DNA from: an uncultured candidate division Zixibacteria bacterium
Lineage (GTDB): Bacteria > Zixibacteria > MSB-5A5 > SM1-73
Assembly: GCA_903908285.1 (NCBI GenBank)
Contig: CAIVRH010000048.1
Coordinates: 62,001 to 126,000 of the forward strand
Length of the DNA: 64,000 nucleotides
Direction: 5' to 3'
Shown: positions 9,235-17,713 of the stretch, in pieces
How the letters are laid out: each line of letters starts with the position of its first letter
How positions within the stretch are numbered: position 1 is the stretch's first letter
Made by a program: the position numbers and the translations under genes
Notes under the pieces: model-generated
The model's input: the letters and a program-made list of their open reading frames with translations, nothing else
What the model was told of the DNA's origin: nothing
Database searches by the model: none

Positions 9235-9768
9235 TTACGGTCCGGCGGAAACAGTAACTATCACTACTGCATCATAAAGATTCCCCTGAATAGGATTGGG
9301 AACGATACCGTATGCGGTGAAAACTCCCGGTTTCACTATATCCCGGAGCGCATCAAAATTCTCCAAAAGATCATAATAATGCGTCATGTCGACATAAAGA
9401 GTTTCGTGAGCCGGCACACTTATTTTGTCCAGAATAAGAGTAGCCGTGCTTTCTACTTCAGCGATAGTATTCAGGGTGCTGTCTGGGGAAACATACACCT
9501 GGCCTGTCATGACAGTATCGCCGGGGTTTACCAACTTAAAGGTGAAAACCACATCTTCGATATTATCTAATTTGTCTTTGTTATCATTCCAGTCACTGTT
9601 GTCATTTAAATTAACCGAGTATTTGTAGAAAGGTCCGCTGGCATGGATATTCTGATCTTCCACCTCAAATGTTATCACCCAAGTGCCCGCAATGAGAAAA
9701 CAGGCACAAAACCAAGCCAGCATCAACCCGGGTAACAACCAGAGGTATTTTCGTTTCTGTTTATTCAT
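9235..9768 (-). CDS. Exported protein of unknown function
   Basis: 177 residues. Positively charged start (MNKQKRKY) and hydrophobic helix at about 8-30 indicate export or an inner-membrane anchor; the rest is predicted to be beta-rich and acidic (NDNSDWNDNKDKLDNIEDV), with VVIVTVSAGP at the end. I recognise no family. It follows the outer-membrane barrel gene by 42 bases and precedes a strong terminator, so the two form one transcript and probably act in the envelope. A single Cys pair (ACF) within the hydrophobic helix could suggest a lipobox, but its context is not convincing. Confidence 0.5.
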   Translation of the reverse strand: MNKQKRKYLWLLPGLMLAWFCACFLIAGTWVITFEVEDQNIHASGPFYKYSVNLNDNSDWNDNKDKLDNIEDVVFTFKLVNPGDTVMTGQVYVSPDSTLNTIAEVESTATLILDKISVPAHETLYVDMTHYYDLLENFDALRDIVKPGVFTAYGIVPNPIQGNLYDAVVIVTVSAGP

Positions 9769-9810
9769 GGTTTTTTGCTCCTTTGAAAAGCAAGTTTATG
9801 ACGTAATGAT

Positions 9811-10365
9811 CTATTTAGGGCCAAAATAATAATTCAAACCTCCGGTCAGCTCCACATTGTCTCTTCCTCCGCCACCCTCCAGGCTGATACTGTGTACCCG
9901 GGCTCTCACTTCTATACTTAGCATGTCCATAGCCATGAATTCCACACCGGTTCCGATGGATACACCCAAGCGGGTTTGATCCGGTATCCCGTCACGTTTC
10001 ATCGAGTTGGTATTGACCCCCGCCATTCCATAAAAGTGAACTTTGGAGAATCCGCCGAAAGTTCCGAGCACCGCATCCAATCCGAAAGAGTTGATATCAC
10101 CGCCTTTTCGGGTCATGGGTTGCTCGAGCACATCAATATCTTTATCCCCGTATTTGGACATGACAAAATTCGGTTCCAATCCCAAAAATGGCATTACCAT
10201 CACCCTTCCCTTTACCCCAAACACTGTTCCATTCCCCACATCCTCTTGGATTATCGGAATGTTCATCCCACCAAAAGCACCGATGCTGAACTTGGCAGCA
10301 GAAACAGCCGAGGTCAGGCAAAATAGCAGCAAAACCGCCATCCCCAGGTAGGTTATTTTTCTCAT
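9811..10365 (-). CDS. Outer-membrane beta-barrel protein
   Basis: 184 residues: signal peptide ending SAVSAA (cleavage near 23), then alternating aromatic/glycine strands (KFSIGAFGGMNIP, VFGVKGRVMVMPFLGLEPNFV, VHFYGMAGVNT) ending GGLNYYFGPK. The pattern and length match small eight-strand outer-membrane barrels of the OmpA/porin-family superclass. No OmpA peptidoglycan domain is present. The ATG is preceded by AAAGGGAG. A consensus promoter lies upstream and a terminator follows the next gene, so this is the first gene of a two-gene unit. The precise role is unknown. Confidence 0.72.
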   Translation of the reverse strand: MRKITYLGMAVLLLFCLTSAVSAAKFSIGAFGGMNIPIIQEDVGNGTVFGVKGRVMVMPFLGLEPNFVMSKYGDKDIDVLEQPMTRKGGDINSFGLDAVLGTFGGFSKVHFYGMAGVNTNSMKRDGIPDQTRLGVSIGTGVEFMAMDMLSIEVRARVHSISLEGGGGRDNVELTGGLNYYFGPK

Positions 10366-10510
10366 AACTTCTCCCTTTCTAATCCCGCCATATACGGGAT
10401 TCCGTGAAGTTTATTGATATCTCGTCAATTTAGAATCACTCAACTTTATAGATATTATCCTGCTCACCTCCTTTCTCTTCGCAGTATAAGTGCTGCCTAT
10501 TATTGGGGCA

Positions 10511-10539
10511 AAGATAGCAACCTAAAAATTCCCTGTCAA
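10511..10539 (-). promoter_or_regulatory. Sigma70-like promoter for the outer-membrane barrel operon
   Basis: On the minus strand TTGACA (10539-10534), 17-base spacer, TATCTT (10516-10511). It is the best promoter match in the window; the expected leader to 10365 is about 140 bases. The interval 10366-10687 contains this promoter and one terminator and no gene. Confidence 0.68.
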
Positions 10540-10620
10540 GCAAAAAGATGAATCATATTTTAAATAATTGCCATAAATTCGAGGAGAATCTTTTTCGATA
10601 AGCCAAAGGGCTAACCAGGT

Positions 10621-10660
10621 AAAAGAAAGAAAATAACGCAGGTTATAACACCTGCGTTAT
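10621..10660 (-). terminator. Intrinsic terminator after the nuclease gene
   Basis: Perfect 11-bp inverted repeat (10633-10643 with 10650-10660), six-base loop, then TTTCTTTCTTTT on the minus strand. It ends the 10688-11398 transcript. Confidence 0.85.
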
Positions 10661-10687
10661 CAATTCACTGACTGCTTCCTAACTGGA

Positions 10688-11398
10688 TTACCTGCTCTGG
10701 GCTATGCGGATTAGCTCATCTAAAAGCATGCAATCTTTGCATTCGGTATTTCCGGCCGGTGGAACCGGCTGGTCGTAAATTTTCCTGACTCTCTCTAAGA
10801 GAGGAGGAATCCTCTCTTCAGGATTTAACTCAATTTCCAGAAGGTGACCTTCAAAACCCATCAGAAATCCGTCCTCATGCAATACCGAATCCAAATTATC
10901 CGGGGTCAGATCGGTCTGCGGTTCCATATAAATCAAGGCGAGTCCGGAGACCGGATTAAATCCCTGCCGTTCCCCGATATAAGCATAGGTATTCAGTTGG
11001 ACTTCATACATAGGCAGTAGACTGTCCTGTGTTTCGGTGTATTTTGCGGTTTTATAATCGATTATGATGTATGATCCGTTGTCTTTCTGGAGTATCTCGT
11101 CCGGCACGCCGGTCAATAGAATGTCGGTTTTTCCATCCATGACTTGGAACTTGGAGTGATGCGGGGCTTTCACCGGTTTGGCTTGGTTGCCGAATTTACC
11201 CAGCCAGGTTGGCAGCTGATCGTATCGGGCAAAATGATTGTGGGTTACTTTCTTGGTATAAGAATCAATCGTGCTAAATATTCCGGGAAAAATTTGAAAG
11301 GGGAGTCCGGGACTATGCATTTTTATCCAAAAACAACGCGGGCAGAAACCGGGTAAGGCCAAAGCCCCTAAATTCTTGGCCGAGATTCTAATCTGCAT
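10688..11398 (-). CDS. PD-(D/E)XK nuclease superfamily protein, Cas4/RecB-like
   Basis: 236 residues. The nuclease core is visible: Asp in GVPDEIL (D100), then the IIIDYKTAK motif (D114, K116), then QLNTYAY (Q134...Y138), the QhxxY motif of the RecB/Cas4 branch. A CPRC pair near the N-terminus (C19, C22) and CKDC near the end (C220, C223) could hold a 4Fe-4S cluster as in Cas4 and AddB, although the usual spacing is one plus three cysteines. No CRISPR array or cas gene is near. It stands alone between a terminator and a charged exported protein, so DNA end processing or repair is the likeliest role. The substrate is not known. Confidence 0.78.
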   Translation of the reverse strand: MQIRISAKNLGALALPGFCPRCFWIKMHSPGLPFQIFPGIFSTIDSYTKKVTHNHFARYDQLPTWLGKFGNQAKPVKAPHHSKFQVMDGKTDILLTGVPDEILQKDNGSYIIIDYKTAKYTETQDSLLPMYEVQLNTYAYIGERQGFNPVSGLALIYMEPQTDLTPDNLDSVLHEDGFLMGFEGHLLEIELNPEERIPPLLERVRKIYDQPVPPAGNTECKDCMLLDELIRIAQSR

Positions 11399-11515
11399 TA
11401 TATAGTCTAACTCCTTTTTAGATAGATACCGGTACCTGACTCAAGTTAAGTGCTAATTCCCCGCTTACAAGAAAAACCAAAAAATATTAAATAGAGATAA
11501 ACTCTTTACTCTTTC

Positions 11516-12016
11516 TTATTTCCTCTCGGCTTCCCTTTTCTTTTCGATTTTTTCCGGTTTTGGTTCTTTCTTAGGTTCATCCTTAACCTGGTCCTTGGTC
11601 TTCTCCCTCGATTTTGTAACCGGACTTACTCGGGGTGAGGTTCTCTCTGGAGAACGGGATGATTTCTTTTCGCTGATTTCTGGCTTCCTTATCTCTTTGG
11701 TTCCCACATTCCCCTCCATCCGGTCATCTATTCCATTGTTATTCCTGTCGATAAAATAATCGTACTCTTCCTTTTTTTCTCCTGCTTTGGCTTCAGATTT
11801 CCTTTTGATTTCACCCTTATCGGTGGTCTTATCCGAGGGCAAGTTGGTTTTTCGTACAACCTCCCAGCTTCTTTTCTCTTGTACTTCTTTCAGTTCCGTC
11901 GTTTCCTTTTTCTTGTCCGGATCACTGGTCTTGGAACTCCGGTTAATGGCATGAGCTGAAGAAAGAAAGGCAATTATGCTCATCATGCATGTGAATATTA
12001 TGAATCGTTTCTTCAT
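11516..12016 (-). CDS. Exported, highly charged low-complexity protein
   Basis: About 166 residues. A signal peptide (KKRFIIFTCMMSIIAFLSSAHA) precedes a mature part made mostly of Lys, Glu, Arg, Ser and Pro. In its middle is DYFIDRNNNGIDD, an Asp/Asn-rich loop like thrombospondin type 3 or dockerin calcium loops. The start at 12016 (ATG AAG AAA) is preferred because GAGGTG lies eight bases before it. It follows the DUF4384 gene, whose C-tail has the same charged composition, so the two may act together in the periplasm. No enzyme motif is visible. Confidence 0.55.
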   Translation of the reverse strand: MKKRFIIFTCMMSIIAFLSSAHAINRSSKTSDPDKKKETTELKEVQEKRSWEVVRKTNLPSDKTTDKGEIKRKSEAKAGEKKEEYDYFIDRNNNGIDDRMEGNVGTKEIRKPEISEKKSSRSPERTSPRVSPVTKSREKTKDQVKDEPKKEPKPEKIEKKREAERK

Positions 12017-12192
12017 TTCCATCACCTCATTTGAACCAAACTACTGACATAACAAATGATTAATATTTCGAGTCGATTTTCAGTATATCCCAATCCGGGA
12101 GTTTGTCAACATATATTTTGATTTCCCAACAGGCAAAAGTGAATGGTCGAATAATCCCCTTTGCCGGGTTGATTACTTCTCCACCCCAAAGG

Positions 12193-13620
12193 CTATCTTC
12201 TCCTTCCCTGCGGTTTTGAGCCTTGTGATTCTTTGCCGGTGGAAGTTTTTCCGGACCTGGCAGGCTCACTCTTGATTCGGGCTGGTTCCGCTTTCTTTGG
12301 TTGCTGCTCGCTGGTTTTCACTCTTTCGGCTTTTGGCTGTGCTTTGGGATTTTCTTCTCTCTTTATGGTGGATGGTTTTATGGGTTTCTCTTTGCTTTCG
12401 GAAACATTCTGTTCCCGTTCTATTCTTCTCGGCTCTTTTCTCTCGATTCTGATATTCTTCTCTGTCGTTGTCGAGCGCTTGATCTCTCTTGCCTCTATCC
12501 CCCGGTTCTCCCTTCCGGATTTGGTGTCCTCCGTCAATCGTGATCCTTTTACATTATCTTCGGCTCCCCTTCTTTTGATCACTTCGTCATTTCTTAATTC
12601 CTTATTCCTTTCGAACCGGGAAACCTCGGTTTGTACTATCCTTTCTTTGTCGAAAGATCGAACCGGCCTTACCAAATCCCCACCTCCTTCAATCCCTCTT
12701 CTTCTTTTGGCTTTTTCCGCCCGGTAACTTTTTTCCACATATCTCTCATCCACATATCTGTATCTATCCCAGCAGTCGGATCGCACATGGATGTTATGGT
12801 CATGCCTTACATCGCACCAATCTCTCCAGATCCAATCGCCGTGATACCAGAAGGAGCAATAATGCTGTCCTACAACCAGTGAAGGGATCAGGATCGGAGT
12901 CATACCATAGAATACTCCGTCAATCCATACCTCCACTCCCCAGGGATAATCGAAATATGCTCCTCCGCATATCAGATCCACCGGACGGTCTACATACACC
13001 ACCTGAGGCCAATAGTACCATTGGGGATGTTGATATTCCACGTTGAATATGCATACATCCGAGGCGTAATCGTATGATGTGATCTCCCCGTTAATGTCCT
13101 GCATGAACTCGAATGGATCCTCTCCGTCCAGCTTGTAGGCATAAACCTCTTCATCCTCGGAGTTCGCACTAGGGAAATTGGGATAATCTACCGGTTCCAA
13201 ACTTGCTACGGCGGTGATATACTCGCTTCCGTTGGGACCGTCTATGGTCAGGTCATAATTATCGTAATTATCCGGAATTCGATATACCCTTCCCCCTTCT
13301 ATGTACGAATCATCCTCCCGGTCAGCGGGATAAAGCAAGCTTACGTTTCCCCTGGTGTCTATGTCATAAATTACTACATAGCAGTCTCGCGATGCCCGGA
13401 AGTAAACTTTAACATCATCACCGGGATGATAGGTTGCTCCCTCCCCCTTGTCTACCCACACTTTGACATCCAAATATGGATGATCGACCACCCTGTTTTT
13501 CACCCCGTACGAATCATGGTTGGAGCTGCTAACCCCTGCATTTTCGTAGGCAAAGCTTGAGCCCAAACCGATCATACTTATGATCATCACGATGCTGGTC
13601 CATTTTATTATGTTCCACAT
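12193..13620 (-). CDS. DUF4384 domain protein with PEGA-like segment and charged tail
   Basis: 475 residues. A signal peptide (about 1-22) is followed by a DUF4384 domain (about 45-150: LDVKVWVDKGEGATYHPGD...YVVIYDIDTRGNVSLLYP), a middle region with a PEGA-like strand pattern (YPWGVEVWIDGVFYGMTP), and a roughly 160-residue Lys/Glu/Arg-rich tail from about 315. DUF4384 often occurs in periplasmic or lipoprotein modules associated with signalling or peptidoglycan; its function is not settled. The ATG at 13620 is chosen over an in-frame TTG upstream because AGGAGG lies seven bases before it. The gene is 29 bases behind the fibronectin III lipoprotein and is surely in the same operon. Confidence 0.75.
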   Translation of the reverse strand: MWNIIKWTSIVMIISMIGLGSSFAYENAGVSSSNHDSYGVKNRVVDHPYLDVKVWVDKGEGATYHPGDDVKVYFRASRDCYVVIYDIDTRGNVSLLYPADREDDSYIEGGRVYRIPDNYDNYDLTIDGPNGSEYITAVASLEPVDYPNFPSANSEDEEVYAYKLDGEDPFEFMQDINGEITSYDYASDVCIFNVEYQHPQWYYWPQVVYVDRPVDLICGGAYFDYPWGVEVWIDGVFYGMTPILIPSLVVGQHYCSFWYHGDWIWRDWCDVRHDHNIHVRSDCWDRYRYVDERYVEKSYRAEKAKRRRGIEGGGDLVRPVRSFDKERIVQTEVSRFERNKELRNDEVIKRRGAEDNVKGSRLTEDTKSGRENRGIEAREIKRSTTTEKNIRIERKEPRRIEREQNVSESKEKPIKPSTIKREENPKAQPKAERVKTSEQQPKKAEPARIKSEPARSGKTSTGKESQGSKPQGRRR

Positions 13621-13649
13621 ATCAATTCCTCCTTTCAAACCCAGTTACA

Positions 13650-14477
13650 CTATTTGCTCTTTTTTACAGCTACTCTCAAGTAATTATCAGAATGCGACGG
13701 CCTGGGTGCAAGCTCCTGGTTACCGGGGTCTATCTGATATGCCCAATCGAAAGTTAGACGGGTATTATCAACGATTTCGCTGATTCTAAGTTTGGCATAA
13801 TTATCATCTGCCGTCCACACGATATAAGAATGCCCGGTTATTACTTCTACCCACCCCACCTTGGACCATCCTTCGGCAGGTGCCCAGTCCACATCATCCA
13901 GACTCTTGGTGTATCCGAAATCCTGAATATCCGTCTGGTCGTTCGCCACACAGAGAAAGAAAGTCTCCAGATCGGTATCATATTCCAGATAGATATCCGT
14001 GTAATAATCATCCCAATTTAAAACTTCCGGGCCGGAAAAGCTAAATCCGGAAGAGGAAGGTTTATAGAAACGATCATACAGGGTCCAATGGAAATCCTCT
14101 GGTCTAGGAGTATCCTGTACCCTATCAGAAAAATCGCTCTCATTTCCATCATAGTCGATGGCGGTAACTACATAGTAATAGGTGTTGCCGTTTTTCACAT
14201 TATGGTCAATGTAAGCCGAAGTATCAATTGTAGCCAGGTGATAGTATATATTTGACTCTGGATCGGTTTTTCTGTAAACCCGATATTCGGCAAAATCCTT
14301 TTCATCATTTTCCTCCCAAAAGATGTAAACTGCCCTGTCCGCAGTGATACTATAAATACCCTTGGGTCTGGAAGGGGGTGTGTGGTCTGGTTTCATCACA
14401 TAAACGTCGTCTTCACACCCGCTAAAAACAAAAGCAGACCCGATCATTAGCACCATTATCAATAAAATCTTTTTCAT
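13650..14477 (-). CDS. Lipoprotein with fibronectin type III domain
   Basis: 275 residues. The N-terminus is a lipoprotein signal (hydrophobic helix then FSGC, Cys at about 21). A fibronectin III domain spans about 33-125 (PPSRPKGIYS...VYIFWEEN...YRVYRKTD...YYYVVTAIDYDGNES). The C-terminal 150 residues are aromatic- and Asp-rich and not assigned. It is the first gene of an operon with the DUF4384 protein. Probably a membrane-attached binding or scaffold protein. ATG preceded by CGGAGGTGA. Confidence 0.75.
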   Translation of the reverse strand: MKKILLIMVLMIGSAFVFSGCEDDVYVMKPDHTPPSRPKGIYSITADRAVYIFWEENDEKDFAEYRVYRKTDPESNIYYHLATIDTSAYIDHNVKNGNTYYYVVTAIDYDGNESDFSDRVQDTPRPEDFHWTLYDRFYKPSSSGFSFSGPEVLNWDDYYTDIYLEYDTDLETFFLCVANDQTDIQDFGYTKSLDDVDWAPAEGWSKVGWVEVITGHSYIVWTADDNYAKLRISEIVDNTRLTFDWAYQIDPGNQELAPRPSHSDNYLRVAVKKSK

Positions 14478-14768
14478 AGTTTCACCTCCGTTTCAATTTT
14501 GTCATAACCTGATAATGCAATTCTCATGCCAACAAAGTAGTGCTTGGAGGTTACTTCACAACATCATTCTAATCGATTGTGTTTGTATGGATTAGCTTGT
14601 GTGGTTCTGATATTATGTTTTCTTGAAATTTCCTGCCATGCACAAAGTTTGTTCAAGGTGAGAAGAAAATTGTGCAGAGGAAAAAAACAGCGAATTGGAA
14701 ACTTGGTAAATCTATGCTTAATTCAAATTGTACAGAAGTCGATTGCGGTATCCACCGGACATTCACTT

Positions 14769-15656
14769 CTACCCTAATGACAACAACACAATTCCACCAA
14801 AGATGAGAAACGATGCCAGGAATCTTATCCTACCATAACCCTCCCTGAGGAAGAAACATCCCAGGATGACCCCGAAAAGCACGCTGATATTTCTGGCTGC
14901 TCCCAGATAGCTCACCTTGCTCATTCTCAAGGCATAAAGCACCATCACCGAGCTGATGAAATTGAAAAATCCGAAAAAAAGTAGATTGGTCCGATTATGT
15001 TTCAGTTCCAGTTTGGTCTCGTGTTTTCTATCTTTGAATCTCAAGAAGATCAGCAAAAATAGATTCATGAAAATGTAAATGAAATAGAACAGGGTGAATG
15101 GCGGCACTACTTCCAGGTTCTTCTTGTTGATCAATGCATAGATGGCAGTGCAGGCACCGGCTGCCATGGAGAAAAGAAAGGTTTTGCTTTTGAAGGCCTT
15201 GAAGGGATACAAAAGCTCGGAGAATTTAAAAGAGGTGAGGTGTATCACATAGGAACCGGAGATGGTGATCAGGATGCCGAGAAAGCCCAGAAAGGTTATC
15301 TTTTCCTTCAATATGGTCAAGGCGAAAATCAATATGAATAACGGGCCAAATCCGCGGGTTACCGGAAAGACCACGGAAAGGTCCCCCCGGTCGTATGCCC
15401 CTCCCACAAAGATGTAATAGTAAGCGCCAAAGATTCCGGCAGCAGCTACTGCAATCCATGACCACACACTTGGGGGATAGCCGTGCTCTCCCAAGAGAGC
15501 GCCTTTCCATAGAAAAACCGGAAGGAAGACAATTAGGCTGACAAATGTAGCGCCGGTTACGAATGCTACTTTTCTCTCACTTCCCTTGAGAGGAACATTC
15601 GAGACAGCCTGAAGCAAAGCCGATACAACAATGATTAAAAGCGCTTTTAACGGCAT
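14769..15656 (-). CDS. EamA/DMT family transporter
   Basis: 295 residues forming about ten transmembrane helices in two repeats, with the EamA hallmarks: AVSNVPLK in helix 1, FPVTRGFGPLFILIFALTILKEK at the end of repeat one (cytoplasmic EK), and LGAARNISVLFGVILGCFFLREG at the end of repeat two. Members export amino acids, sugars or other metabolites; the substrate cannot be read from the sequence. Shine-Dalgarno is weak (GGATTTTCT ATG). It appears to be a single gene. The 291 bases between it and 14477 show no gene I can support. Confidence 0.85.
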   Translation of the reverse strand: MPLKALLIIVVSALLQAVSNVPLKGSERKVAFVTGATFVSLIVFLPVFLWKGALLGEHGYPPSVWSWIAVAAAGIFGAYYYIFVGGAYDRGDLSVVFPVTRGFGPLFILIFALTILKEKITFLGFLGILITISGSYVIHLTSFKFSELLYPFKAFKSKTFLFSMAAGACTAIYALINKKNLEVVPPFTLFYFIYIFMNLFLLIFLRFKDRKHETKLELKHNRTNLLFFGFFNFISSVMVLYALRMSKVSYLGAARNISVLFGVILGCFFLREGYGRIRFLASFLIFGGIVLLSLG

Positions 15657-15903
15657 AGAAAATCCTTAAGCATTGGAAAACATTCACCTAGTAAAGATAT
15701 TTATCCAACAGATCCTCCCTATAAAGCGACCTTTAATTTAACTTATTGAAGGCCACGAGGAAAGAATTTAATGGAAAAATATCAGTGTAGAAATTCCCGG
15801 TAATTTATTATTCTGCTGGTTGATGCGAAATTTTTGAGGATAAAATGAATAAACGCAGATTAAATCAGCTTGAGCTTTCATGTCAGTAAGAATATCCTTG
15901 ATT

Positions 15904-16110
15904 TCATATGGGGGGTAACTTTAACTCTACCTCACCAATGAAATCGCTTGCCATATTATTCTCGATAATTATGAATATAGTTTTTGAAAGACACGACTGC
16001 TCAATCAATTGAGCTCTATTTGGATCATTCGCTCGTGTATTTATATCAGATTGCATAAATATTAAAATGAGTATTATAAAAATACCTTTACAAATTGTAT
16101 TTCTGTTCAT
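15904..16110 (-). CDS. Small exported peptide, possible gene
   Basis: A 68-codon frame, MNRNTICKGIFIILILIFM followed by a hydrophilic stretch ending ELKLPPI. The first 20 residues look like a signal peptide. Support for it being real comes from a second, decayed copy of the same N-terminus at 17555-17632, with conserved ICKG.F...LIL..MQ, which suggests selection on the peptide or a recent segmental copy. It is divergent from the channel-like gene at 16192. The region is AT-rich. There is no recognisable family. The 15657-15903 stretch shows nothing else. Confidence 0.35.
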   Translation of the reverse strand: MNRNTICKGIFIILILIFMQSDINTRANDPNRAQLIEQSCLSKTIFIIIENNMASDFIGEVELKLPPI

Positions 16111-16117
16111 ATAATTA
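16051..16117. repeat. Direct repeat copy A flanking the channel-like gene
   Basis: These 67 bases match 17573-17639 at 51 of 67 positions without gaps (about 76 percent, counted by eye). The pair is in the same orientation and brackets the 16192-17373 gene. Copy A carries the start and signal-peptide codons of the small minus-strand frame at 15904. Confidence 0.75.
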
Positions 16118-16191
16118 TATTTAATTTAAATAAAGGGCTACAAAGATATAAACTCAACTTTTTCAAATTGGACTGAAGTCTGGGGATATTT

Positions 16192-17373
16192 ATGAAAAAT
16201 AACAATTTAGGTTCTAAATTAAAAACTATTCTTGTCGTTATCTATGGATTATTGATTTTCAGAGTTTCTTTGATGTTTCTTCGTATGTTTATGGAACGTA
16301 TGTTCGGTTATACTGAGAAGGTAATCTCATTCTTACAAAAATTGCTTCATAAACAAGAAGAAAAATCTGTCAAGAAACTTCTATTAGAAGGATGGCCAAA
16401 GGACTTCAAATCCTTCCTCTTTTTGTTATTACGACAGATAGGTCGGGAAGACCGCCTTGCGACTCTGTCATTAATCCTATTATTCTGTTTCTCAATTCTA
16501 CTATTACATAAACCCAACATGTCACTAATTTGGATAATTGGTACATTCATAGTCTTCGTAAACATCTTCCTTAGCAAGCTACTATTGCTTTCAAGTAGTG
16601 TGAGAATAGCTACGAAAAAATCACTTTTCTTGAAACCGCCTTCGATTAACGAGTTCTTATTTGCATTTCCACTTGATTATTTGGGAATCATTATAAGCTT
16701 TACTAGCTTTTACATATTCATATCCGGGGTTTGGAGGCAAACATTCTTCAACTCCAACGGATTTTCTTCTCCACTCAGCTTCAATGACTCCTTAGTTTAT
16801 AGTCTTTCCTGTATTACCACTTTCAATCTTTCAGATGTTGTTGCCATAACGCTGGGGGGTAAGTTACTTAGTTTCGCTGAATTGATGCTAGGCGTCCTGT
16901 TTGTTGTAGTATTTGGTTCAATCATTGTAGGGCTTTTTTTGACAGAAAAAGAGACGTTGGAGCAAAAGGATTACGATGATGAGAAACAGCGACTTTTTGG
17001 TTCACTACCAGATGTTTTTGGTCCTATGGTCCACAAATTAGGGGGGTTACTGAAAGATGCAGAGTTGCGGATATTAGAAACTCCAAACACTACCATTTCA
17101 CCAGTACCCACAAAGAAAATTGTAGTCTCGTTTACGCCTCCAAATACCTCACATTTAAAAGCCTTCCAGCTATTACTTCCTTGTTCACGACTCAAGGATT
17201 GGATTGGAATTCTGCCTACTGGTATAGAAGAAAAGTTGCTTATTAGTGGTTTATCTATTGATGAGATTTCCCGTAAGATCGAGGAAGGTGCATTAGGAAC
17301 ATTAACCACAATAGAATGGACTGATAAGAAGGGAACCAAGTTTATTATCGATATCAGCATTCAAGAAAGCTAA
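16192..17373 (+). CDS. Two-TM potassium-channel-like membrane protein with atypical filter
   Basis: 393 residues. Hydrophobic helices lie at about 12-30, 92-106 and 112-132. A pore module follows: helix about 162-180, a pore helix beginning FNDSLVYSLSCITTF, and helix about 231-250 (LMLGVLFVVVFGSIIVGLFL). This spacing is that of the Ion_trans_2 family, but the canonical TTVGYGD filter is TTFNLSD (209-215), with both filter glycines lost. A cytoplasmic C-terminal region of about 140 residues follows, unassigned. Potassium selectivity should not be assumed. The gene is AT-richer than its neighbours and sits between direct repeats, so acquisition or segmental duplication is likely. ATG preceded by GGGGATATTT. 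Confidence 0.6.
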   Translation: MKNNNLGSKLKTILVVIYGLLIFRVSLMFLRMFMERMFGYTEKVISFLQKLLHKQEEKSVKKLLLEGWPKDFKSFLFLLLRQIGREDRLATLSLILLFCFSILLLHKPNMSLIWIIGTFIVFVNIFLSKLLLLSSSVRIATKKSLFLKPPSINEFLFAFPLDYLGIIISFTSFYIFISGVWRQTFFNSNGFSSPLSFNDSLVYSLSCITTFNLSDVVAITLGGKLLSFAELMLGVLFVVVFGSIIVGLFLTEKETLEQKDYDDEKQRLFGSLPDVFGPMVHKLGGLLKDAELRILETPNTTISPVPTKKIVVSFTPPNTSHLKAFQLLLPCSRLKDWIGILPTGIEEKLLISGLSIDEISRKIEEGALGTLTTIEWTDKKGTKFIIDISIQES

Positions 17374-17554
17374 AGAGAACTATATATAATTTCAAATTCT
17401 AATAAATACAAACAAGTTATATTACCTCGTAAAAAATACATAGTTATGAAATAAATTTAGCTGTAATCCAAGCTCATAGTTTTCATGCGTTATCAAATAT
17501 TGTAGGATTTAATCTTCTGGTTACTAAATCCATTGGACATTTTAACTCATTAAT

Positions 17555-17632
17555 TCAAACATCATTAGCGAATTGCATCGATGTTAATATCAGTGCCATA
17601 AAAAAACCTTTACAAATAGCATTTTTGACCGT
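17555..17632 (-). pseudogene. Decayed copy of the small exported peptide
   Basis: Minus-strand translation gives VKNAICKGFFMALILTSMQ, aligned with NRNTICKGIFIILILIFMQ of the frame at 15904; it then hits TGA after six more codons and has ACG where the start should be. It is a truncated, startless copy lying just upstream of the activase gene, as the intact copy lies upstream of the channel-like gene. The rest of the 17374-17713 gap is AT-rich without other content. Confidence 0.55.
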
Positions 17633-17639
17633 ATAATTG
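17573..17639. repeat. Direct repeat copy B flanking the channel-like gene
   Basis: Partner of 16051-16117 (about 76 percent identical over 67 bases, same orientation). Copies are about 1.5 kb apart. Confidence 0.75.
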
Positions 17640-17713
17640 GATTCGATATAAAGAGTGATAGAAAAAGCAGTACTCCATTTGAATATGTTCATAGTATCTG
17701 TAAATAGCTAATC

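Noticed and set aside
10688-11398. CRISPR-Cas locus suggested by the Cas4-like gene
   Set aside because: I saw no regularly spaced repeats and no other cas gene in the window.
12060-12269. A 69-codon frame behind the DUF4384 gene
   Set aside because: It overlaps the DUF4384 3' end in another frame and lacks a binding site.
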